DNA from: Ottowia massiliensis
Lineage (GTDB): Bacteria > Pseudomonadota > Gammaproteobacteria > Burkholderiales > Burkholderiaceae_C
Direction: 5' to 3'
DNA length: 64,000 nt
Assembly (NCBI RefSeq): GCF_900240305.1
Contig: NZ_LT964854.1
Location: forward strand, 372,001 to 436,000
The first letter of the stretch is position 1; the number at the start of each line of letters is the position of its first letter. The notes under the pieces were generated by a model that saw only the letters and a list, made by a program, of their open reading frames with translations, had not been told where the DNA came from and did no database searches. Below are positions 7,341-16,309 of the stretch, piece by piece. The position numbers and the translations under genes were made by a program.

Positions 7341-8621
7341 GGGAACCTCTAAAAACCCTCGCACCCCTGACCGACACTGCCCCAGCCAACGCGACAATCA
7401 CCCGATGAGCAAACCCCAAGCCCGCAGCGCCATCAAGTTCGACCTCTTTGCCGAGGCAGCACGCAAGCACAAGATCGAAAGGCTGGGCGATCCGCTACAA
7501 GTCATTGCCCGGCACATTGACTTCGCCCACCTGACGCAGGTCATCGATGGATTGTTGCCCAGGGGGGACGCCAGCAAGGGCGGGCGCCCGCCATACCCCA
7601 GCGAGGTGATGGTGCGCATTCTGATCCTCAAGTACCTCTACAACCTCAGCGACGAGCAGATGGAATATCAACTGCTCGACCGCATGAGCTACCAGCGCTT
7701 TTGCTTGCTGACCGATAGCGCCAACATCCCCGACCGCAACACCATCTGGCACTACCAGCAGCGTCTGGGGATTGATGGTGTCACAGCGCTGTTTCAGGCG
7801 GTGGACAACCAGTTGCTACAGCACGGTTACATGGCGCGGTGCGGGCAGATCATCGACGCCACCCTGGTGCCCGCTCCCACCCAGCACTTCACCAAGCAAG
7901 ACAAGGCCCAGCTCGAACAAGGCAAGATTCCCGCCGACTGGAGCGCCGCCAAGCGCAGGCAAAAAGACCTGGACGCCACCCACACCAAGAAGCACGGCAA
8001 GGGCTACCACGGCTACAAACTCAGCATCAGCGTGGATGCCAAGCACAAATTCATTCGCAAGATCACCACCGGCACGGCCAGCGAGCACGACAGCACACAC
8101 TTTGATGAAGTGCTGCACGAGCACAACACCAGCGCCGACGTGTACGCCGACCGGGGCTACCCCAGTGCACAGCGCAGCGAGATGCTCAAGGCCCTGGGGC
8201 ACCGCGAGCACATCCAGCGCAAAGCCAAGCCGGGCGGGCCTTTGAGCGAATGCCAGAAGGGGCGCAACAAGCGCATTGCCAAGACCCGGGCACGGGTGGA
8301 GCACCCCTTTGCCCAGATGCGCCACATGGGCGGCAAGTTCATTCGCACCATTGGCCAGGCGCGCGCCACAGTCACCATGACCATGATGGCTGCGTGCTAC
8401 AACCTCAAGCGCCTGGCGAAGTTCCTTGATGACGGGGTGGATGCGTTCTACAAGAACAGGCTACCAAAGACCGTGGTGCGTCTGCAGGGGGCCAATGCGT
8501 GAGGAATGGGGCATGAAAAGCCCCAAAAAGAGACGAAATTGCTCGAAAAATAGGCAAATCTGCGGGGCGCGAACTGCTTGCGCCAGAAACGGGCTGAAAA
8601 CGGCAGTTTTTAGAGGTGCCC
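7341..8621 (+). mobile_element. IS5-family insertion sequence, 1281 bp, complete
   Basis: The ends are inverted repeats: GGGAACCTCTAAAAAC at the left and, on the other strand, GGGCACCTCTAAAAAC at the right (one mismatch in 16). A 4-bp target duplication AGAT flanks it (7337-7340 and 8622-8625). It contains one transposase gene. Size, ends, target duplication and transposase all fit the IS5 family. Clean ends and an intact gene suggest recent arrival. Confidence 0.93.
7405..8502 (+). CDS. IS5-family DDE transposase
   Basis: This 365-residue transposase catalyses cut-and-paste movement of the surrounding IS. It has the N-terminal DUF772-type region (GGRPPYPSEVMVRILILKYL, QFCLLTDS-like segment) and a DDE core: first Asp in QIIDATLVPAP, second in VYADRGYPS, and Glu in RARVEHPFAQMRH. 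The ATG at 7405 (MSKPQARS) fits the family start. Because no stop codon separates it from the radC frame, read-through from upstream could give a RadC-transposase fusion of 658 residues. Confidence 0.93.
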   Translation: MSKPQARSAIKFDLFAEAARKHKIERLGDPLQVIARHIDFAHLTQVIDGLLPRGDASKGGRPPYPSEVMVRILILKYLYNLSDEQMEYQLLDRMSYQRFCLLTDSANIPDRNTIWHYQQRLGIDGVTALFQAVDNQLLQHGYMARCGQIIDATLVPAPTQHFTKQDKAQLEQGKIPADWSAAKRRQKDLDATHTKKHGKGYHGYKLSISVDAKHKFIRKITTGTASEHDSTHFDEVLHEHNTSADVYADRGYPSAQRSEMLKALGHREHIQRKAKPGGPLSECQKGRNKRIAKTRARVEHPFAQMRHMGGKFIRTIGQARATVTMTMMAACYNLKRLAKFLDDGVDAFYKNRLPKTVVRLQGANA

Positions 8622-8634
8622 AGATCTAATCCTT

Positions 8635-8654
8635 GGGGCTTCGTCCCCTTTTTT
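8635..8654 (+). terminator. Candidate terminator after the original radC stop
   Basis: GGGG-CTTCGT-CCCC is followed by six T. It lies just downstream of the stop codon that ended radC before the IS inserted. Confidence 0.5.
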
Positions 8655-8802
8655 GCTTTGACTTTTTATTGCGCGGCGACTGATTTCCTCCCATTGCCGA
8701 CGTTCGGGTGTGTAGGTAGGGAGATTTTGTGCAGGATATGGCTGCTCGCCCCAAGGGCTTTGAGCGAGAAAATTTTTCTTCTCTCTGCTTCGTTTCACCC
8801 TC

Positions 8803-8832
8803 TTGAACTCTTGTTTGTAGGCCTCATATATG
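8803..8832 (+). promoter_or_regulatory. Candidate promoter of the CBASS operon
   Basis: TTGAAC (8803-8808) and TATATG (8827-8832) are separated by 18 bp, and the first CBASS start codon is 37 bases further on. The surrounding 8655-8868 is the only sizeable gap before the operon and is AT-rich. Promoter role is inferred. Confidence 0.45.
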
Positions 8833-8868
8833 TGTAATGCGCTGGCATGACGTCTTTAAGGGGGTCAA

Positions 8869-10044
8869 GTGGGGGAACAAGGGAAAGCTAAAGCTGCCAA
8901 CGGACGTTACAATACCGACGAGGTTACAAAACGTGTTGTCTGGACCCAGTCTGCGGGCCATTGTGAGCTTTGCGGAGCAGACCTTATGCACGACTACCGT
9001 GCAGGAAAGCCCATGCGATGGGGCGAAGTGGCCCACATCTTACCGGCTAGTCCCAAGGGCCCCAGGGGGCGCGAGGATCATGACGAGACGAAGGCCGAGT
9101 CGCTTACCAGCGATACAGCAAACCTCATGCTTCTCTGCCCAAGCTGTCACGACAAGATCGATCGCGATGCTGATGGATATCCAGAAAGCGACCTGAGCGG
9201 GCTTCATCAGGCTTATTTGGAGCGTGTCCGGCTGGCAGCAACCACGCCTGATGGTGGAAGAGCTATTCCAGTGGTTGTGCAAAGCCAGCATTTCACGACA
9301 ATTAACGACATCTCGGTTCGTGATCTGTTGGTTGCAATGTCCTCAGAGGGGCTGACTGCATTTGATCACCCCATCAAGATCACTTTTCCGGCTCCAAGCC
9401 ATCGGGGCAGGGACGCCCATTATTGGCAGAACATTCAGGATAGCGTCCAACACGAATTAAAGCATCAGCTAACGCGTCGTGGAGGGGCCTATGGTGATGC
9501 TCCTGCGTTGGCGGTAGTGGGTTTGGCAGATATTCCTGCGCTGATAATGCTAGGACAATCCTTAGGTGATCGATCCAAGCGCCTGCTCTTCTCGTACAAC
9601 CGCGAGCATCAGTTACGTTGGCCTAATCAGTCAGCTGAACCACCAAATTTTTTGTTTAGCCCCCCAGTGGATGGGGAGGGGCCGCTTGCACTGGTGTTGT
9701 CTCTTTCCGCTCAGGTTCCACCTCGCGATGTCGAAGAGGCACTGCCTGGTGCGCGTATCGCAGAGTTAAGTATCCCCGAACCCAGCTACGCGATGGTTCA
9801 GAACCGTCGCGTGATCCACGCGTTCCGTGACGCTCTACAAACGCACTTGAGCCGGCTCGAGGCCATGACTGCAGGCACAATCCATGTGTTTGCAGCGATT
9901 CCCGCTGCTTTGGCAATTGAGTTTGGTGCCTTGCTTACCACGCAACACCAGCACGCTTATCTGATTTTCGATCGAGATAAAGACAACCAAAACAGGTTCA
10001 CGCCAACACTACAATTGGGCCGCCAGGCTCAGGAGGTTCATTAA
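8869..10044 (+). CDS. cap5: CBASS effector Cap5: HNH endonuclease-SAVED fusion
   Basis: Cap5 is a DNA-degrading effector that is switched on when its SAVED domain binds a cyclic oligonucleotide. Residues 20-105 form the HNH nuclease with a zinc knuckle (C32, C35, C90, C93), the catalytic histidine in AHI (H56), N85 and H94. The rest, about 150-391, is the SAVED sensor domain, with FTTINDISVRDL at its start and a conserved HVFAAIPAALAIEFG segment. The start is GTG at 8869, with AAGGGGG 4 bases upstream. It is the first gene of a tightly overlapping four-gene operon. Known family logic predicts abortive infection by degrading cell and phage DNA. Confidence 0.9.
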   Translation: MGEQGKAKAANGRYNTDEVTKRVVWTQSAGHCELCGADLMHDYRAGKPMRWGEVAHILPASPKGPRGREDHDETKAESLTSDTANLMLLCPSCHDKIDRDADGYPESDLSGLHQAYLERVRLAATTPDGGRAIPVVVQSQHFTTINDISVRDLLVAMSSEGLTAFDHPIKITFPAPSHRGRDAHYWQNIQDSVQHELKHQLTRRGGAYGDAPALAVVGLADIPALIMLGQSLGDRSKRLLFSYNREHQLRWPNQSAEPPNFLFSPPVDGEGPLALVLSLSAQVPPRDVEEALPGARIAELSIPEPSYAMVQNRRVIHAFRDALQTHLSRLEAMTAGTIHVFAAIPAALAIEFGALLTTQHQHAYLIFDRDKDNQNRFTPTLQLGRQAQEVH

Positions 10045-11276
10045 TGTCTATGAGCAACGAGCAGACCAAGCGAGATAGTTGGGAGCATTTTCTGCTTCGA
10101 GCAGCGAGCGAAATCTCACTGTCTGAAGCACAGTACCAGAAGATTGAGGGTCGATACTCCCAACTGCAAAAGATCCTAAACGCTTCTGACAATCCACTAC
10201 TGTCGGAAGCTCATATTTTTGCCCAAGGCTCCATGCGCCTGAAGACGACGATTAAACCAGTTTCCGAAGCCCCAGAGGATCTGGATACCATCGATGCTGA
10301 CGCCATTATTTGGCTCCCCCATGCGCAGGGGGCTGGAGCTCAAGAAGTTTTGGATGCCATTGAGGAACGCTTCAAGTCTGGCAGTCGCGTCCAGGAAGAA
10401 ATCAAGCAGCTACGTCGAGGCATCCGGATCATCTATGCCGACGAAAACCCCGGATTCCACATCGATGTCACGCCGGCACGTGCCATTAATGGGAATTCTC
10501 AAGGCAATGGCGAAGGTAAGCTGGAAGTACCAGACCGGGTAACTGGATGGAAGGCAAGTAGCCCAATTCCCTATTCTGACTGGCTGCAAGGGGCTTCAAA
10601 GCAGACGATAGTTATCGCAAAAAGTCAGCTATCCCTTGAGGCTGCGACTCAGGATCCGTTGCCGCTTTATCAGGAGTACATTGATCAGGATCCACTTCGA
10701 GCGTCGATCAAACTGCTAAAACGGCATCGGGATGAGTGGGCCATCCGCACAAAAAATGCAGACCACCGTCCAATTTCGGCAGTTATCACCACACTAGCTA
10801 CACACGCCTACCTTGATGTGGCGAAAAGCTCTCAGTCGACGCCGATAAGGCCGCTGAACGTCATCCTCGAAATCGTTCGGAGGATGCCTAATCACATCAA
10901 ACGCTTGGGGAGCGACTGTTTGGTCTGCAACCCCGCAGACAGCGGTGAAAACTTCGCTGAAAAATGGAATAGACCGAGGGAAGGGCATCTCTACCGCGGT
11001 GCATTCCAGGAGTGGCATGAGAGTGCCAGCACGTCCGTGTCCATAGGGCTTGAGAGTTTGTCCGCAGAGTCCTTTGCTGAGGCGGTCAAGGAGAACTTTG
11101 GCATGGGCTCAGCCTTCATCGCGGCAGTGAATAATGAAATCCCGCCCCATTGGACTATGCCTGGTCGGCCTGATGGAACCACCCGAAACTCCACGTTAAT
11201 GAGCACCATGTTTGGCGGCATGAGCGGAACCGCGAGCTCTCAAGAGGATGTGAAGCCAGTTGGGCGTCTTGGTTGA
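10044..11276 (+). CDS. CBASS cyclic oligonucleotide synthase (CD-NTase)
   Basis: This cGAS/DncV-like nucleotidyltransferase makes the second messenger that activates Cap5. The polymerase-beta active site is visible: G62-S63 in AQGSMRLKT, D84 and D86 in TIDADAIIWL, and third carboxylate D141 in FHIDVTPA. The 410-residue length suits the family. The start codon overlaps the Cap5 stop (TAATG), implying coupled translation. The protein ends in glycine (VGRLG), which fits the known mechanism in which Cap2 conjugates the enzyme's C-terminus to a target. The clade and the product cannot be read from sequence alone. Confidence 0.9.
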   Translation: MSMSNEQTKRDSWEHFLLRAASEISLSEAQYQKIEGRYSQLQKILNASDNPLLSEAHIFAQGSMRLKTTIKPVSEAPEDLDTIDADAIIWLPHAQGAGAQEVLDAIEERFKSGSRVQEEIKQLRRGIRIIYADENPGFHIDVTPARAINGNSQGNGEGKLEVPDRVTGWKASSPIPYSDWLQGASKQTIVIAKSQLSLEAATQDPLPLYQEYIDQDPLRASIKLLKRHRDEWAIRTKNADHRPISAVITTLATHAYLDVAKSSQSTPIRPLNVILEIVRRMPNHIKRLGSDCLVCNPADSGENFAEKWNRPREGHLYRGAFQEWHESASTSVSIGLESLSAESFAEAVKENFGMGSAFIAAVNNEIPPHWTMPGRPDGTTRNSTLMSTMFGGMSGTASSQEDVKPVGRLG

Positions 11277-11280
11277 TCAG

Positions 11281-13044
11281 ATGGATACGTCTCTGCAGCG
11301 TGGTATAGCCGCGCTGCGAGGTGCTCTTGGCGAAGAGGCAGCACACGCTCTGCTCCAGCCTGCGGTCGTTCGGACCGGTGAAGCTGCGAGCTACTATTTT
11401 CCTCTGCCAGTTGACTATACGGGCACGGAGCGGCGGCTACGCATCAGCTTTCCCAAGAATTTTCCCCGCAGTGGGTTGAGGCTTATAATCGAGCCCTCGC
11501 CATGGCTTGTATGGCCTCACGCTATGGAGGTCGGACTCTGCCTGCATGGTTTCCAGGAGCGCCCAGTCATGGGCGCCCCCGAATATGTTGTGTCGGATAG
11601 CTTGGCTCGGTTAGGCAGGATCGTAAATTTGTCCCGGATGGGTTCATGTGCGGCTACCCGGGACGCCGAATTTCAGCGCGAAATCACATCCTATTGGTCT
11701 AGGCAGCAAGGGCTATCTTTACAGAACCTTATTCTTTTGGATCGCCCTCAAGCTGCCTCGAAGCTGTTTGCCCTTAGCGATCCTCGACAGACGTTACCAT
11801 CTGGCCAGGAAACCGTCTGGCTCGCCACGGATCTGACATCACTGAAAAGACATTGCCGGCGAACGATTGGCCGATCTCCAAGGATGCGAGCACCTGAGGC
11901 CCCAGGTTTCTACGCAAAGCTTCGGAGCTATCCAGATCTGCGCCTTCCCCCCCCTGATCTACTGCTCACATGGCTCTTGCCGCATCTTGCTCCTGATGAC
12001 AGAACGCAGTTGGTGGCTTGGTTTAATGAGAGTGGTTCACTGCCAAACCGCTGGATCGCTTTGGAACTCCCTGGGGATACCAATGCTCCCATCTACTGCC
12101 TAAACGTTCGCGCATACGGCCTGCAGTTGGATCGCGGCTCGAGGTTTTACCTGCGATCAGCGCGGCGCCGGTCTGCAGTTGTGGTCAAAAATCCCCCAGT
12201 TCTGATCCGAGCAACGACGCTGGATGTGCTGGATCGGACGGAGATCTTGTCTCGTGACCTCAGTGGCGTGGCGCAGAAACTAGAAGGAGCTCGCGTCGTT
12301 TGCGTTGGAGTAGGTTCATTGGGTAGCACCGTTGCCCTACAGTTGGCTCGTTCGGGTGTTGGCCATCTGACACTCATTGACCCGGACCACTTGGTCTCGG
12401 CAAATCTTGGCAGACATGTGCTCGGTGCCGATGATCTCGGTCTTCCCAAGGCTGAGGCGCTTCAGGAACAAATTCGCAAAGACCTACCCACTACGGAAGT
12501 CACGGCGTTCGCCACCTTCTCCGAAGTGGTGATGTACAAGAATCCCGAGGTTTTTGATAAGGCGGATCTGGTGGTGGTTACTACTGCAGACTGGCAGTCG
12601 GAGGTGGCGCTGTGGGGGGCCAAGTCGGATGGTACCTCCTGGGGCTTACTCCAGGCCTGGAGTGAGCCCCATACGCAGGTGGGGCATGCGCTCCTAGCGC
12701 CATCTGGTGCATTTGATGCTCGAAGCCTGTTCACAGACAACGGTGAATTTAAGCACAAGTTCACCGAATGGCCGGAAGGTGGGGTCGTCGCTCTTCCCGC
12801 CTGCGGGGAGAGCTTCATCCCAGGAGGCTCTCTTGGAATGGTGAACATTGCTTCGATGGTTTCTCAAACTGCATTACGAGTGTTGAGTGGAAACATCGAT
12901 AGCCCGAGCTGGGTCAGCAGCATCAATAGGCCTGATGACGTGGTGATGCTGGGAGGTAAGTACCTTGGGCCTGAGCTACCTGCCGGAATGCAGCAGGCTC
13001 AGTTAGAGCGCGACTGGCCGGAGACATTGGAGAGAGGTAAATGA
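11281..13044 (+). CDS. cap2: CBASS Cap2: E2-E1 ubiquitin-ligase-like fusion
   Basis: Cap2 activates and transfers the C-terminus of the CD-NTase and so primes signalling. The N-terminal E2-like domain holds a candidate catalytic Cys87 in VGLCLHGF. The C-terminal E1-like adenylation domain has the nucleotide-binding G343-x-G345-x-x-G348 loop (GVGSLG), DPDHLVSANLGRH, and the candidate E1 cysteine C508 in LPACGESF. The 587-residue length is typical. ATG 11281 was chosen; an in-frame TTG at 11260 would overlap the CD-NTase gene. It lies between the CD-NTase and Cap3, as in type II CBASS. Confidence 0.88.
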   Translation: MDTSLQRGIAALRGALGEEAAHALLQPAVVRTGEAASYYFPLPVDYTGTERRLRISFPKNFPRSGLRLIIEPSPWLVWPHAMEVGLCLHGFQERPVMGAPEYVVSDSLARLGRIVNLSRMGSCAATRDAEFQREITSYWSRQQGLSLQNLILLDRPQAASKLFALSDPRQTLPSGQETVWLATDLTSLKRHCRRTIGRSPRMRAPEAPGFYAKLRSYPDLRLPPPDLLLTWLLPHLAPDDRTQLVAWFNESGSLPNRWIALELPGDTNAPIYCLNVRAYGLQLDRGSRFYLRSARRRSAVVVKNPPVLIRATTLDVLDRTEILSRDLSGVAQKLEGARVVCVGVGSLGSTVALQLARSGVGHLTLIDPDHLVSANLGRHVLGADDLGLPKAEALQEQIRKDLPTTEVTAFATFSEVVMYKNPEVFDKADLVVVTTADWQSEVALWGAKSDGTSWGLLQAWSEPHTQVGHALLAPSGAFDARSLFTDNGEFKHKFTEWPEGGVVALPACGESFIPGGSLGMVNIASMVSQTALRVLSGNIDSPSWVSSINRPDDVVMLGGKYLGPELPAGMQQAQLERDWPETLERGK

Positions 13045-13532
13045 CGGCGATCGCCTGGCAATGGAGTTGGCCCGGGCTGAACACTCCCCTGTTGGTATCG
13101 CAGGAGGTCGCGAGCGTCCTGGAGAGCTATAGGCAGAAGCGCTTTGAAGTAGAGCGTGGGGGGCAGCTATTCGTCGACCCCTCAAGCTCTACCGGACTGG
13201 TACTCACCTTGGCGACTCCCTCTCATAAAGATGATCGGGCAGGCAGGACCTGGCTGGATTTGAATGCTCGTCGCTGCCGAAAGGAAATTGAGCAGGCCAA
13301 TGCTACAGGTCTCCGCTTGGTGGGGTACTGGCATACGCACCCACAACGCATTCCTATGATCTCCCCCACTGATGTCCAGAGCTTTTCTCGGTTCGCCGCG
13401 CACTACACCCAAGAGCTGCCGCACCCGATGGCAATCATTGTAGGCAACTCCAGTAGCCGTGACGGCATAAAGGCTTGGTCTTTCAGGGATGGGCGTTATG
13501 TTGAAGCCGTCTGGGGGCACTGGTCGGGCTAA
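13041..13532 (+). CDS. cap3: CBASS Cap3: JAMM-family isopeptidase
   Basis: Cap3 is a deubiquitinase-like metalloprotease that removes the CD-NTase from its conjugates. The 163-residue protein has a complete JAMM zinc site: E38, then H98-x-H100, S108 and D111 (GYWHTHPQ, SPTDVQS). The ATG overlaps the Cap2 stop (ATGA). It is the last gene of the operon, and its 3' end overlaps the convergent exonuclease gene by 4 bases. Confidence 0.88.
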   Translation: MTAIAWQWSWPGLNTPLLVSQEVASVLESYRQKRFEVERGGQLFVDPSSSTGLVLTLATPSHKDDRAGRTWLDLNARRCRKEIEQANATGLRLVGYWHTHPQRIPMISPTDVQSFSRFAAHYTQELPHPMAIIVGNSSSRDGIKAWSFRDGRYVEAVWGHWSG

Positions 13533-14077
13533 CGGTTACGTGTTTCTGCCAACATAAGGGCGAAAAGTTCTCCCTGAAACCGTGCGTCGTCTAGCGCGTT
13601 ATGGTTGGGTGCGCTTATGGGGTTGAGCCGAGCGGTCATCTGGGAGGATTTTGTTTCCTTCCAGCGGCATCCGGTCGCCCCCATGTAATACGCCTTCATG
13701 TCGATTGCGGTGAACCCAAAGGGGTTTGATCCAGAATACTTGTGGAAGTAATAGTTGATGAAGGACCAGTCAAACGGGGTATTAAGCCCCACGAAAACTA
13801 CTTTCTGGTCTGCGGAGCAGATCTGGTTCAACCATTGCTCCAGCTTGAGCATCGCCGCCTGCGGAGCAAGCCCTTCGCTCTCAAGCTTGGTAAGGTCAAG
13901 CCCAGTGACGGCGACGGCCTCTGGATCGTGCTTTAGGCCGTCTGGCTGGAGCTCGAGATAGATAGACTGAGTGGGTTCTGAGACGACGCAGGCACCGATG
14001 GAAAGCAGGCTATAGATGCCTGGCACCGGTCCCGACGTCTCGACATCGACGGAAACATAAAGCTCATCGCTCATCAT
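13529..14077 (-). CDS. DEDDh 3'-5' exonuclease (DnaQ-like)
   Basis: The 182-residue protein carries all five catalytic residues of a DEDDh exonuclease: D11 and E13 (DVETSG), D103 (NTPFDWSF), H159 and D164 (HNALDDARF). It would trim 3' ends of DNA or RNA; the substrate is unknown. Two adjacent ATGs (14077, 14074) follow an AAGGA ribosome site. It converges on Cap3 with a 4-base overlap and sits between the CBASS operon and conjugation-gene remnants. It may be an accessory to CBASS or an unrelated passenger; the sequence does not decide. Confidence 0.85.
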   Translation of the reverse strand: MMSDELYVSVDVETSGPVPGIYSLLSIGACVVSEPTQSIYLELQPDGLKHDPEAVAVTGLDLTKLESEGLAPQAAMLKLEQWLNQICSADQKVVFVGLNTPFDWSFINYYFHKYSGSNPFGFTAIDMKAYYMGATGCRWKETKSSQMTARLNPISAPNHNALDDARFQGELFALMLAETRNR

Positions 14078-14642
14078 TTTTTCCTTAAATCTCGAATAGC
14101 ATGCTTAGAGTGGAGCATCCTCGTAGAATTTATACTCATTCGATGACCACTTTTGGTCGAGATCAGGTATTGATGCAAATGGATAATAAGCGAAACAGAT
14201 CCTTGCGTCTCCGCTTCGCGGACGCGCTGCTCCAGTTCGCTGTTCGCTCATCTCTGACGGGACTGGCATTCGCCAGCCTTCCACATCCCTGACGCCTACG
14301 GACCGGCTTCCAGCTTCGGGCCTGCTCGCTTCGCTTGCGTGCGGTCTGCACATCGCGGCGGCCGTTGTCATGTCCAGCCGTCTCCCCTGACTCCATCACC
14401 TTGCTTGCGACTGTAGCCCGTGGCCGCGTGCCATCAAGGCGCGTCAGGCCGTGCCCTCGGCTGCGCCTGCGGGCCCGCACCTACCTGCCGCTTTTCTCCT
14501 TGACGGCCCACGTCCGTGGGCTCCTGACCGTCGCGGGCGATGAACTCAGGAAAGACGGTGGCAACAGGGCCAACCGGGTTCCTCGTGCCAACCGCACCGA
14601 ACAGCCGAAAGGCTGGGCTCCGAATCTAGGAAGGAGTCGGTG
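14078..14642. other. Non-coding stretch between exonuclease gene and trbF remnant
   Basis: No supported gene. The first 80 bases are AT-rich and should hold the exonuclease promoter on the minus strand. From about 14200 the sequence becomes GC-rich with stops in all frames, then joins trbF coding sequence at about 14640. I take it to be old backbone left after loss of transfer genes. Confidence 0.5.
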
Positions 14643-14879
14643 ACGGTGCAGATCACCAGCGTGGTTCGCGCCAGTGATGCGTCTTTCAACGTGCGCAGGA
14701 CGGAACGCCGCTACGTCAATGGCGGGGCGGCCGGACTGGAGCGATGGACGGCGGTGGTATCCATCGTGCAGCAGACCCCGCGCACTGAAGAACGCATGCG
14801 CCGCAACCCGCTGGGCATCTACGTCAATGGCTTGTCGTGGAGCCGTGAATTGGATTCTTCTGAAGGAGCCAAACCATGA
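14643..14879 (+). pseudogene. trbF: trbF remnant (C-terminal 78 codons)
   Basis: The frame encodes the end of a TrbF/VirB8-like conjugation protein: VTVQITSVV, ERWTAVVSIVQQ, RRNPLGIYVNGLSWSREL. TrbF is an inner-membrane scaffold of the mating-pair apparatus. The N-terminal two thirds, including the membrane anchor, are missing; non-coding sequence lies upstream. Its stop overlaps the next ATG (ATGA), as in intact trbF-trbG pairs. Confidence 0.75.
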
Positions 14880-16088
14880 ATGCACGTTTCCGTAAAACCG
14901 CATTGCCGGTGATCCTGACGGTCGCTGGCCATCCTCGCAGGCGGCTTGTCGGTTGGCGTGATGGGCGTACTGATCTGGTCGCTGCAACCGCAGCAACGCG
15001 GTGTAGGCGAATCCACGGAGCTGTACAACGTGGATCACGTCTCGCGCTCCGAAGGACTGGATGCGCTGCCGACAGACTATTCCAAGCTGCCAGCGCTGCC
15101 CCCGGACGTGCCGGAGCTGGGGCCACCGCTGCCGGGTGATCTGGGGCCAGCCATCGTCAATTCGCAGCAGCCAGTTGCCGCCACCTATGCCGCGCCCGGC
15201 TACGACCCCAACGATGCGCTGCGCAAGGAAGCAGAAGCGGCGGCAGCTTCATCGGTATTCTTCCGCACAGGCGCCTCGCAGGCCGCGCCCGTGGTGCAGT
15301 CGCAGGTTGCTGCCGCGCCTGGCTTCGCCGCCAATGCAGCCTTCGATCCGCTGGCCGCTGGCCCGGCCTCGACGGCGGCCCAGCCTGCTGATCCGACCAT
15401 GACACAAAATCAGCAAAACCAGAAGGAGGCGTTCCAGAAAGCCGGAACCACGGAAACCCGTAATTCCGGCAATCTGACCTTGCCGGCTTCGCCGTATCAG
15501 GTGATGGCCGGAACCGTAATCGCAGGTGCCTTGGTGACAGGCATCAAGTCCGACCTGCCGGGCGACGTGATCGCCACGGTGACGGAACCGGTCTATGACA
15601 CGGCCACGGGCAGGTTCCTGCTGATCCCGCAGGGTTCGCGCATCCTGGGCAAGTACAACAGCCAGGTCAGTTACGGCCAGAGCCGCGTGCAGGTGGTGTG
15701 GAACCGCATCATCCTGCCGGATACGTCTTCGCTGACGCTCGACAACCTGATCGGCACCGCCCCGGCTGGCTATGCCGGCCTGGAAGACGACGTGGACTGG
15801 CATTGGGATCGGATCTTTGCCGGTGCCGTGCTGACCACGCTGCTGGGCGTCGGTGCCGAGCTGGCCGCACCCGAGGACCGCCAGGACGGTGATCGCGTCA
15901 TCATCGCCGGGCGCGACAGCCTGCAGGACACCGTGAACCAGGTCGGCCAGGAAGTGACCCGGCGCAACCTCAACATCCAACCCACGCTGACCAGCCGCCC
16001 CGGCTTACCGGTGCGCATCATCGTGAACCGCGATCTGGTGCTGCGGCCCTATCAGCCGCTGTTCTTCAACAAGGGGACTTCACGATGA
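14876..16088 (+). pseudogene. trbI: trbG 5' end fused (out of frame) to trbI lacking its N-terminus
   Basis: The first 15 codons from ATG 14876 (MNARFRKTALPVILT) look like the start of trbG. At about 14920 the sequence jumps into trbI, whose frame (RSLAILAGGLSV and onward) is open from 14919 to 16088. The TrbI part is nearly whole: the transmembrane segment, a Pro/Ala-rich linker, and the conserved barrel region with SPYQVMAGTVIAGALVTG, RFLLIPQGSRILGKYN and NLIGTAPAGYAGLEDDVDWH. TrbI is the VirB10-like core channel protein. trbG is essentially deleted, and trbI has no normal start (a TTG at 14946 is possible). A conjugation system with these lesions cannot work. Confidence 0.8.
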
Positions 16089-16309
16089 GCACAACCAGGA
16101 AACTGCGGCTGGGGCCGCTGCCAAAGACCGAAACCGTCAAACTGACCTTCACTTGCCCGGCCAGCCTGAAAGCCGACCTCGAACGCTACGCCGCGCTGCA
16201 CGCGCAGGCGTATGGCGAGGCGGTCGATGCATCGACGCTGATCCCGCACATGCTGGAGGCGTTCATGTTGGGCGATCGAGGGTTCAAGCGACGACGTGCA
16301 GCCACTTAG
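16085..16309 (+). CDS. DUF2274 protein (Tn4371-type trb operon terminal gene)
   Basis: A 74-residue basic protein of the DUF2274 family, which follows trbI in Tn4371-like elements (KLRLGPLPKTETVKLTFTCP, LKADLERYAALHAQAYGE). Its function is unknown. The ATG overlaps the trbI stop. It marks the right-hand edge of the recognisable conjugative-element backbone, whose left edge is the integrase at 5330. Confidence 0.75.
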   Translation: MSTTRKLRLGPLPKTETVKLTFTCPASLKADLERYAALHAQAYGEAVDASTLIPHMLEAFMLGDRGFKRRRAAT

